From assembly GCA_034231615.1 (NCBI GenBank), contig CM067306.1, forward strand, positions 67,239,579 through 67,303,578: 64,000 bases of DNA, in the 5' to 3' direction. Both the position numbers and the translations under genes were made by a program. The notes beneath the pieces were generated by a model. The model was not told the origin of the DNA. It worked only from the letters and a program-made list of their open reading frames with translations, and ran no database searches. This document shows positions 38,801 to 50,800 of this stretch, one piece after another. The stretch comes from Meghimatium bilineatum (taxonomy: Eukaryota > Mollusca > Gastropoda > Stylommatophora > Philomycidae). Position 1 is the first letter of the stretch, and each line of letters begins with the position of its first letter.

Positions 38801-41800
38801 TAACATGATTGAGGATGATTGAATTTTATGTTGTAGCATGATTGGAGGTTATGTTGTTAACATGATTGGAAGTTATATTGTAAGGTTATTGGAGGTTGTG
38901 TTGTAACCAAAAAAAATTCAGCAATTACCTGAACAGAAAATGACAATTATTCACTCTAAAAAAACTAAAAACTGGTAAACAAGGATACCACAGTGAATGT
39001 TGTTAAGATTGAAGAGGCTGCTGGAGCGGAGAGTTTAGCACTTATGGGAATGTCCCATTTGCTGTGGTGCTGATTTGTAATCAAGATTAGTAGAGTGTAA
39101 TTATTGAAGGGAGGTTGAGGAAGTGATGAGTGGTCTACGAGAACTGTCAGCATGCGTACTCTTAGCCATCTACTGAGAGAGAGGTCTAACTGTTATGTGG
39201 ATGCCTGGAGTGTATTGCTGTTTGGAGATCAGCAAATTATTAATGATTTTCTCCTTTGTTAGATTTATCAGAATTCATTGTCTATGATTCATTACCATAC
39301 GTATTTCCCTACAGAGGATTGGAACATGGCAGTAATGAATTGTAATGGTCTTTTCCTTCCTGTACCAATTCATATTGTCAGTCAGACAGTTCGAGTGTTT
39401 GTTTCTGTTACTCCAGACCTGACTGGAGAGTTCAACAGATTTGTAGAGGTATGTTCTTAAATTGTTGTAGCAGTATGCGAGTGTTGCCAGGGTATGAAAG
39501 AGCAACAAAGAGTAGCAACACTGTTTACCTTCCATGCATGTTGTAAGAGCTGTATGACTAAGGAGATTATGGGATGAAGTTGGCTGTGCCATCCCATATA
39601 TGCTCAGAATTTTCCTGAAGTCAGATGTGTCATGTCAAAAGGTGCAGGTATCGCAGCTAATCTGTAAACCATGACAATGAATTTTGTTCTCTGAACTACA
39701 TCCTGCTAATCTACAGGAGTTTAATAACAAAAACAAACATTATTTATTATTGCTGACACAAGTAAACTGTCTCCATGGTTCAAACCATCACATATCATGT
39801 TGTCAACATCACATCATAACTACAGCATTTATCAAGAAAACCAGACTTGTTGTGTAGACATGTTAAACCAGACTTGTTGTGTAGACATGTTAAACCAGAC
39901 TTGTTGTGTAGACATGTTAAACCAGACTTGTTGTGTAGACATGTTAAACCAGACTTGTTGTGTAGACATGTTAAACCAGACTTGTTGTGTAGACATGTTA
40001 AACCAGACTTGTTGTGTAGACATGTTAAACCAGACTTGTTGTGTAGACATGTTAAACCAGACTTGTTGTGTACACATGTTAAACCAGACTTGTGTAGACA
40101 TGTTAAACTTTAAACAAGAAGAAGAATATAATCAATGTTAGGGAGCACAATCTCTTTGTCCACTACACTGAAGTCTGTCCATTATACTGAAGTCTGTCCA
40201 CTACACTGAAGTCTGTCCACTACACTGAAGTCTGTCAACTACACCGAGGTCTGTCAACTACACTGAGATCCAGTGCTGTTTCAACGAAGATTAAGTTATA
40301 CAAAAGCTATTATTAGAACAGACTACGGTCCATAAATGTGGTCAGTCTAACTAAGATTAAGTTATAGGAAAGCTATTATTAGAACAGACTAAAGTCCATA
40401 CATCAATCAATATCAATAAACCCATAACCCTTCAGGGTCGTAGGGGTACCACATTGGATGCTTCAGCACACAGAGTCCTCCAGCAAATTATATCCTCAGT
40501 GATGCGGATGAGTGTGGAAATATCTTGCCCTGTCCATTCCTTGATGTTGTCTGTCCATGCCTTTATTTGTCCTCCTCTGCTTCTTCCACCGACAGTTCCC
40601 TGTAGTATTGTTTTTGACAAGGAATCATGCTTACATACATGTCCAAACCATGCTAGTTTTCGTTGTTTATACATGTGGTCAGTCTAACCAAGATTAGGTT
40701 ATACAGAAGCTATTATTAGAACGGACTAAGGTCCATACACATGGTCAGTCTAACCAAGATTAGGCCATAGAACTACTGTTATTTTCTAATAATAATGTTT
40801 GTGTACACTTTGCTCTTATTTTTATTTGTGTTTGCCCTCACAGGATCATCTTCCAATGTTGTGTGAGCTTTGTTTGAAAGATTCCAAAGTGATGGCCCTT
40901 ATTCACTTGCCATCTGACCAGTTACTTACTGAATCTTTGGTAAGTTTAGTTGAGAAATATTGATGTGTTACATAATGATTCTTGGTTAGCAGCCAATCTC
41001 ACTTGCAACATTTCAATCAGTTCTCATCATGACATCTCATCATGACATCTCATCATGGCTTCTCACCATGACAGCTCATCATGACATCTAAGAGTATATA
41101 CAAATTGTATCTGAGTCAGTTCATTGTGTGCATTCTTCTGATCTTTCCAGAAAGTACACACTTTCTTCTCTTGTTCCTAGTCACTCATATTTATATCATT
41201 CTCTGATGCCCAATGTGACAACTTTCCTGGGTTGTGACTTCTCGTTCAAGGTGCTACCCAAGTGACAACTTGCCTGGGTTTTGACTTCTCGTTCAAGGTG
41301 CTACCCATGTGACAACTTGCCTGGGTTTTGACTTCTCGTTCAAGGTGCTACCCAAGTGACAACTTGCCTGGGTTTTGACTTCTCGTTCAAGGTGCTACCC
41401 ATGTGACAACTTGCCTGGGTTTTGACTTCTCGTTCAAGGTGCTACCCATGTGACAACTTGCCTGGGTTTTGACTTCTCGTTCAAGGTGCTACCCATGTGA
41501 CAACTTGCCTGGGTTTTGACTTCTCGTTCAAGGTGCTACCCATGTGACAACTTGCCTGGGTTTTGACTTCTCGTTCAAGGTGCTACCCATGTGACAACTT
41601 GCCTGGGTTTTGACTTCTCGTTCGAGGTGCTACCCATGTGACAACTTGCCTGGGTTTTGACTTCTCGTTCAAGTGTGGCACATGGCTGAGAGGTTAGAAT
41701 GCTAGTCTCACATGAGTGAGGTCTAGAGTTCGATCCCCGATAAGGACTGGGTTTTTTTCTGTCCGAGGGTAAATTAAAAAACTCACCCTGTACATGACGT

Positions 41801-44800
41801 GGTGACAGCAAGAGCATGCTGCCTTTATCACACAGCTATTCAATCCTCTCCCTGCAACACCTGAACTGGTAAAATGCAGTATTGAAAGGGGTTGTAAGGT
41901 TATTTTTTTTTTAACAGTTCACTGTGCTGTCCATATGACAACTTGCTTGGGTTTTGACTTCTCGTTCAAGGTGCTACCCATGTGACAACTTACCTGGGTT
42001 ATGACTTCTAGTTCGAGGTGCTGCCCATGTGGCAGTTTGCTTGAACCTGGACTTCTAGTTCAAGGGGCTCATGTGACTACCCTGGCCTGGACTTCTAGTT
42101 CAGGGTGCTGCCCTGGGTGACATGCGATGTGGACACAGTGTGCAGTTTCAAAATTCATCAGAATGATAGAGAATAGAGATGTGTGGAGATCTTTCTGTAT
42201 CAAATGTCTCAATCTGACAACCCTACGACCCTGATAGGTTGTAGGTTTTATTTTATTTATTAATGTACTATATGAAACTTGACATGCCATCTTTGACTTA
42301 TATTATTGATTTATTCTATGTTTGGCAGACATGGGAGCAAGATGTGAAACTGAGAAAACAACAGTTGGATATGTCTTTTATATTTATGGCTTTCCTTGGA
42401 AGCTCTATGCACAAGTGAGTTCATAGTCATGGCAGAAATTTATCTTATGAAATGCTTTTAAGTTCATCCTTTGGAGTTTATGCAGATCAGTAGATTTCAA
42501 CATGATGATGATGTGTGTTTGTTTCACTTCTTAGGAATTATAAACAATAAAGTTTTTGTCTCCTTTTGTTGATCATGATGATGATGAAATAATCCCTTTA
42601 GCTGTGAGACAAATAATGGAGGGAAGAGTACCTGGAGAAAGGGCAGACCAAGAAGACGATGGACTGACGACATTAAAGATAACATGAATACATCGCTAGA
42701 AAATGCAAGCCACATCGCCCAAGACAGAGAGAGGTTCAAAGAGTTCATTGGGAAGACAACGTTCTGGAAGGAATACGTCACATGACAAGCTGTCAGCAGG
42801 TAACTCTTGACACATGATGATGATGAAATAATCCCTTTACATACCTGTCAACCTGTTGAGACTGAAAACAATAAAAAAAGTTATGAAAAACCATAATTGA
42901 GCATGAAAAACTGTAAAACCATACACAATGGTGAGGGGGGAAAAGGAGAAAATGCGCACTTCCATCCGCACACAAAAAAAAGGTCATTCTGGTTTTTTGC
43001 CTTTGTTTAACCCTTTCACCCTTATGAGATTTCCCAATTGTCAATCCCTGATCCCTAAGGCAAGGGGCACAACTCCTCCAAAATATGGATATGATGATGA
43101 CAAAATTGCATTTTCTTTCAGACTATTCATCATATCACACTCAGACTTGGCAGATCAACAGAAAAATGAATAGTCTTGCATAAACCTATATCAAAGATAA
43201 TTTAATACATATATATTTTAAATAATAAACTGTCAAACTTGACATAATGTGGGGAAAATTATTTTTTTTAATTTTGGGGTGTTGAGTAGAGGAGTCATAT
43301 TGAGACGAAAATATTGAAATATATTCTCAAATCCCCTTTTTTCCAAACATGATGAAGTGCCCAAAACGTTGAACCTGTCATCTGTACTCCAGTACATGCC
43401 ATACTCAAACAGAATACACAGGTCCATCATAATATAAATTTTAAAAATGACGTTTTATTTCAATGGCGGTTGCAGATGTTCAGCGCGTCTTCTTTCCTTG
43501 TTTGTTCTTTGCGTTATATTACATACAAATTTGTCCGATCGGCTGCAAATTGATAAACTCATCATTGACAATGATGCTAAAGTATTCATAACGTGTGGCA
43601 ATCTCATCAAGATTATGTACAGACCCTATGTTTTGTACAAAACTCTCAACTTCTACTCGAAAAACTACATCACTACGGCGAAATTTGCGATATCACAATT
43701 AGTGCCACGCATGTCCATCTCTTTGTCAGAAACATTAGGCCTATCTAACAAGAACTTCACTGTCGCTTTCCACGTTATATTTGATACGCAAATTACCTAC
43801 ATCGTGCATATTTCCATCGTAACTACAGCTGTCATCATCAGTGTACATATGAATAATATCTTCCATTTCCAAAACTAGGTCTAATAATTCGATAATTTAA
43901 AAAAAAATTGAAATAAATCCATTTTTTTCCCGATCTCGTAGATTAAAATTTAAACTGGAAGCTAAACCACGGATCTACGCAATGGTCATGGTTTTTAATA
44001 GTCCCGGCGCAAACTAAAAATGTAATATCGATCGCAACGAAACAAGTAACACAAATCTAGCAGCGGCGGCTCGAAAATCGGTAAAAACTCCGCTAATTAC
44101 AAAAAATCGTAATAAATAATTTTTACGTCCGATTGTTTCGATTAAAACATAAAACAGGAAGCTAAACCACGGACCTACGCAATGGTCATGGTTTCTAATA
44201 GACCCAGCGCAAACTAAAAATGTAATATCGATCGCAACGACATAAGTAAAAAAAAAAGCTGGCAGCGACTCGAAAATCGGTTAAAACTCCGCTCATTTTT
44301 AAAAAAATCGTAATAAATAATTTTTATGTCCGATTGCTCCGATTAAAACATAAAACAGAAGCTAAACCACGGACCTACGCAATGGTCGTGGTTTTTGATA
44401 GATCCAGCACACACAAAAAATGTACTATCGATCGCAACGGAACACGTAAAAAAAAGCGACTACGCAGCGCTCCAGGTGTCAGCACATAGAAGCGACTCCT
44501 CGGCGCTCTAAGGGCGAATCGGTTAACATAGACAGTCATAGTGTGGGAAAATTATACAGCACAAAGACTAGGCCTATGTATCTTTATGTAACTTTAATAC
44601 GAAAAAATGAAAAAAAGAAATATGAAGGAAAAATAAATTAATACAGAGAATGGATGCTTAGATCCATTTGAAACTATAACAACTTGTTGGAGTGCTCTAT
44701 AAAGCGTTCGACAATAATTTCAACTATCCATGAATAGCGCACATCATGCATTTATGATCAGCGGAGATCATACAACTATGACCGGCACGGATGATGCATC

Positions 44801-47800
44801 TATGACCGGCAGAGATCGTGCATCTATGACCGGCATCGATCATGCCTCTATGCCCGGCAGCGATCATGCCTCTATGCCCGGCAGCGATCATGCATATATG
44901 ACTGGCAGAGATTGTGCATCTATGACCGGCGGAGATTGTGCATCTATGACTGGCAGAGATTGTGCATCTATGATGGGCAGAGATCGTGCAACTATGACCG
45001 GCAGCAATTATGCATCTATGACTGGTGGAGATTGAGCATTTATGACCAGCGAAGAATGTGCACCTATGACCGGCGGAGAACGTGCATCTATGAATAGCGG
45101 AGATTGTGCATTGGCTATCAGTGGAGGTCGTACAACTATGACCCGTGCAGATTGTGCAGCTATAACCGGGAGGGATCGTGCATTTATGAATAGCGGAGAC
45201 TGTGCATCTATTAAACCCGCACAAATCACTGTTGCCACTAAAATATATACAAATATATCAGTGTCACCACTAAATTTAGTAAAAAAAACCAAAATATACA
45301 GAACTGCAGAAATTCACGTAAAAACCCGTAAATGCCGGTTTACACCCGTAAAGCCTTACCGCTTGGAAAAAACCGTAAAAATTACGGCGATTTACAGGCA
45401 GTTGACAGGTATGCCTTTAGCTGTGAGCAGGTAGCTTTTGACAGTCCATAACCTTACTGACAAAAACACATGTTCTCCACAAGTCTGTCTGAGTTCTTTT
45501 CTTGTCTATACCTTCTATTAGTTCTGGAAGTCTGCATGCCCAATGGGGGGATGGTACTGACTGGTTGTATAGATCTTGGTTTATATTGTTCTAGATTTGG
45601 AGCCTTCTGTATCAATTATTGCTATACAAAAATTGTTGAATGTTTAATCACCTCTTACACATCCAGTTGCAGCACCAATCTAGTCTCATTGGATGACCTT
45701 TCTTTGCCCCCCCCCCTCCTCCACAATGTTGAGCTAGTTTGGTGAAATGTGGTTATGAAACTAGTTTAATAATCTCTCTGCTACAGGTACTGACAGGGTC
45801 TCATGAATACAGTGCTAAATATGGATATGTCTAATAATCTCTCTGCTACAGGTACTGACAGGGTCTCATGAATACAGTGCTAAATATGGATATGTCTAAT
45901 AATCTCTCTGCTACAGGTACTGACAGGGTCTCATGAATACAGTGCTAAATATGGATATGTCTAATAATCTCTCTGCTACAGGTACTGACAGGGTCTCATG
46001 AATACAGTGCTAAATATGGATATGTCTAATGATCTCTGTGCTACAGGTACTGACAGGGTCTCATGAATACAGTGCTAAATATGGATATGTCTAGAAAGGC
46101 ACACAAAATATCACATTCTATGACTTTATTCATCTTTATAGATGGTCAGAAACAATCCTGAATCAAAGTCAAGCAGGTCTTATTATGGCTAAATCTGCTG
46201 ATCCATGATCAGCTGTAGAAGAAGTATAGGAACACTACATCGCTGGACTGTTTGATTCTTGCAGCTGTAGAAGAAGTATAGGAACACTACATCGCTGGAC
46301 TGTTTGATTCTTGCAGCTGTAGAAGAAGTATAGGAACACTACATCGCTGGACTGTTTGATTCTTGCAGCTGTAGAAGAAGTATAGGAACACTACATCGCT
46401 GGACTGTTTGATTCTTGCAGCTGTAGAAGAAGTATAGGAACACTACATCGCTGGACTGTTTGATTCTTGCAGCTGTAGAAGAAGTATAGGAACATTACAT
46501 CGCTGGACTGTTTGATTCTTGCAGTTTAGCCTGTGCTCACTACTCTCTGCTCACCACTGAATTCTTGCAGCACCACCAAGGAGGTTCAACATTTCACCAC
46601 AATTGCATTACAATGTACACTTCCTTTTCAAAGCAATAAAAAAAAATACCTCTATATGTTAAATTAATATCTATAACAATTAACAATTTTATCTAATTAC
46701 TAGGTCAGCCATGTTGATGAGTGGGTGGAACTGGCGAATCAAAGATATCTATGTTCTGTCAGTGCTGAATATGGTGCATGGGCAAAAACCATCTTTGATG
46801 GTTGTTCTGCAAAGAGTCTTCTTTTTCGCTCTTTTTCTTTTGCCATCTGGTAACCATTTTAATACTTGTAGTGGCGGTCTGTTTTTATTTATTCTAATGT
46901 CCGTTAAAAGTCTATCGTTTTCTTCTTATTGTTGTAGAAACATATTGCTGTTTGGTGTCTTCTCTTACTTGTTTGACTTGAATTTTTCTCAACCAATATT
47001 TAAAAGTTTTCTAAGACATTTATTTTCAAATGAATATAATTTCTTCTTCTGTGCTTTTGTTATTTTCCAACTTTCGCAACCATATGTTAATACAAATTTT
47101 ATAATTGAATTGCACAGTTGTAGTTTGATATATTTACTGATTGTTTTTGGTTTCCATATGTTTGTTAAACGCACTAGATGCCAACGCATGTTTGTTAGTG
47201 GAACCCTCTCGATGCCAATGCAATTCTTGCAGAAATCTCTTTTGTTTATGTCCATCTTATGTCGTGTAATTAGAGATATTTAGGTTTAATTCTTGAATCC
47301 TCTCTGTGTGCAGATACTCAGAGACAGAAATCAAACAAGCTCACCTGGACCACCCAGGAAGTAAAAACTGTATATTTGTCATGTCAGAAGCTATTGATAA
47401 CAAAAGGTGAGATTAATATATAGTGTATATATAAATATATATATCTCAGTGAGTCTATATTTTCTTTCCTTTAACCTTTAGCACTATGTGTTTACAATTA
47501 CGTAATTTCTCACCTGCCGCTAAATTAATTTTTGGAAATGTTACGTAATGGTGGCTGTTTTGAAATTGTGATAACTTTTTTGTTGTTAGAGATATTTAAA
47601 TAATATTTGTACATATAAATAAAGAATTGAATTCTGCATATATTGGTGTAGGTTTTGTTTGTGTGAATGATATGAGACATGTAAGACAGTATCAAAGAAG
47701 TTTTTCAACAAAAAGCCAGTTAATTTTGACCTTTAAAAGATAATATAATAATACAAAGTTTCCGATATTATTTTGCAAATATTCTGGAGTGGAAACAGTC

Positions 47801-50800
47801 AACATAGACCTCATCTGGCACCATGTATGGTCAAATTGTTGTAATTTCAGGGATTATAAGGATTAAACCTATAGGTATTTCTTAAAATCCTTCTATTAAC
47901 CTAGATCTAGTCCAGAAATGTATCGTTCGAACTTGGTTGATGTTTTAATATCAAATTAGATGAAGCAGCTTGGTGTTACTGATGTTCAAGTTTGAAAATA
48001 GATAACTCTTCTCTCCATAAATAACCATCAAATCACAATCTATAATGATTTTAATGAAAACACGATACAAGAAAAGTCTATAAAGCCAAATTCAATGTCA
48101 TGGTGCTGCTCTTTTTTTTAAATTGTCAACATATTACAAAAATTTCAATATTTCAATGACATTTGGCACATGGTTGCCACTAAAACTGCAGGAAAAGGTA
48201 GTCAATTAAATAAAATGCCATATTTATTAAATCTGGTTAAAAAAATATTAAAAATTGGGGATTTTTAATTGATTGAAGTGTACTTAGCAACAGCGGTCTA
48301 CGGCAGCAAATATACTTGCCGCTCGCTAACAAGAGGATGGGGGGAAATGTTGGTGAATACAGTTGCCGCACGCGTGCTAAACACTAATACACAGGTTGAC
48401 AACCTTTTTTGTGACTTCAATTGGTCTGCAATGCTTTGAGAAAAATCTTGCTACTTATGGGATAAATGTATATAGATTATACTGTGAGGCTTCTACGAGA
48501 GAAAAACCACTTTATATAGACATGCCATTCTGCCTGTATGTGGCTGTGTACTAAACAAGGAGCAAAGAATAGCAACACTCTTTACCTTCCATGCATATTG
48601 TAGGAGGCAACTAAGGAGGTTATGGGGTGGAGTAGGCTGTCCATAAATAGAAGATCTTGCATCTACTAGAGGTTTACTGTTGCATGATGGCTTCTCTGAT
48701 TGATACTGTTCAAGAAATGAGGGATTATGATTTGTACCTGTTGTTTTAGTACTCCCCAAGAAATGAGGGATTATAATTTGTACCTGTTATATTTCAACAG
48801 TATTGATACTGGTCAAGAAATGGGGGATTTGAAGAGGAAGATACAAGAGTCTGCCACATCTAACATTCACATTGTACATACGACACCATGCAGCACAGCA
48901 CAAACAGCCTTCAGAGAACTGGAGAGAGTCCTCAAACTGGTATTAATGTTCATCACTACTGATGGAGAAGAATTAATCTTACTGAGTTAACCTAGTTTTG
49001 TTTGTTCTCTGAGAAATATAGAATTTGAATTTTTAGTTCAATTAAAGAGCTAGTCTCACCGACTATAGTTAGTCTGCTTGTTCCCTGAGGAACGTAGAAC
49101 TAAAACTATTTAGTTCCATAAAAAATCTAACCTGAATGACTAAAGTTAGTCTGCTTGTTCCCTGAGGAATATAGAACTAAAACTGTTAGTTCCATCAAAG
49201 ATCTAGTCAGGCTGACTAAACTTAATCTGCTTGTTCCCTGAGATTCCATCAAAGATCTGACTGACTAGTGTTAGTCTGCTCATTCCCTGAGGTTCCCTCA
49301 AAAATATAATCTGACTAACTATATGGGAACAAACAAATAGTCCCATTGAAAGTAGAAGACTGACCAGCTGATGGTATTGACATGAACAACCACCACTGAG
49401 ATGTCATGTGAGATGTATAAAAACTCTAGAAACATCAAAAAGACATGCTAGAGAAACATCAATCTTGGACTGAATGTAAATTTGCCTTCTGGCATAGGGA
49501 ACAAGAGTAACAAGGTTGCCAGATAATAGAAATTGATTATAGCCAAATTTCTGGTAAAATATGGTCAAACTCCTCCCTCAGTCTTTTGTCAGAGTCAGAA
49601 ACTGGTATGGATTTCATCAATGAACTGTACTGTGGTTATCAGCCAGCCCTGTGACAGAGCAGTTAAGCTGGTCCATCAGTGATGTTTCAGATGGCTATTT
49701 TTTTTATTCTGGTGGTGTGATGCTGTGGTTAGTTCTGTAAAATATATTCTGTGTTTTCTAGGCATTATCCACAGAGGTACATATTGGTGTCTATTGTCTA
49801 TCCCCAGGTGAATGGTGGTTGAGCGTATCCACACTTGCTGCTAAGCATAGGGGTGGAAGCCTAAGTTGTCATTCCAAGGTCAAATGTGTCATCTGATTGT
49901 GTTGTCCATGATTTTTTTTTCAAAGTTATCTTAATGTCTTTTCTTCACCATTTTCTTCACCTATCTTTAGCTCTATAGATATTCTTATGTTATATGCTCT
50001 TATCTTATTGGTATTTGGCTTCATTCTCATAAGGTGACTGAACCATTTTACTTGCTGTCTCTCAATATGTTCAATACATGATATTTTACCAACTCTTTTC
50101 CTAATTTCTTTATTCATCTAGTTTAGTAAACTTTGCAGCTTTTCTCAGACACTTCATTTCAACATGTGACAATTTTTCTCTGCTGACAGACTGTTAAAGA
50201 CCATTTTTGACATTGGTAACAAAGTATTGGTATAAAAATTGTAGATATTATCTGTCTTTTGATTTCCATCTTGATCTTTGGGTGAAGAAATAATGGTGAA
50301 AGTTGGTAGGTCACTGTGTTTTCTTTCTGACACCTTGTTTCTATTTCTCTGTCTAGTCTTACATTTTCGGAAAAAATGCTACCTAGATATTTACATTCTT
50401 TGGCTTGTTTCACTTTGGTGTTATCTATTGTTATATCCATTGGTGTTATCTATTGTTATATCCATTGGTGTTATCTATTGTTGGGTCAAAGGACATGAGC
50501 CCATGGACCGCTGGATCAGCAACCATCTATTGTTATATCCATTGGTGTTATCTATTGTTATATCCATTGGTGTTATATATTGTTATATCCATTGGTGTTA
50601 TCTATTGTTATATCCATTAGTGTTATCTATTGTTATATCCATTGGTGTTATTTATTGTTATATCCATTGATGTTATATATTGTTATATCCATTGGTGTTG
50701 CAGACTTACTCATTTATAACTTTATATTAGTGTCACCAATTCAAAATATCCTATACGTGCGTTGTTTTAGTGTGTTGTTTTAGTGTGTTGTGGCCTATTC

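Larger units (their letters stand above)
42840..45413. mobile_element. 2574-bp DNA transposon-like element, unassigned family
   Basis: Perfect 13-bp inverted ends: CATACCTGTCAAC at 42840-42852 and GTTGACAGGTATG at 45401-45413, with CCTTTA duplicated on both sides (42834-42839, 45414-45419). Inside are a 143-codon frame (43447-43878), three 200-bp direct repeats, a 30-bp array and CCGTAAA-type motifs near the right end. No recognisable transposase, so probably non-autonomous. The 6-bp duplication and ends fit no family I can name with confidence. Confidence 0.85.

Noticed and set aside
45782..46093. 65-bp units as repeated cassette exons of NPHP3
   Set aside because: With the incoming phase the sequence reads TAC-TGA at once and no donor follows; exons 7 and 8 join without it.
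46711..47283. 190-codon plus-strand frame
   Set aside because: Antisense to a LINE whose minus strand carries recognisable RT C-terminal motifs.
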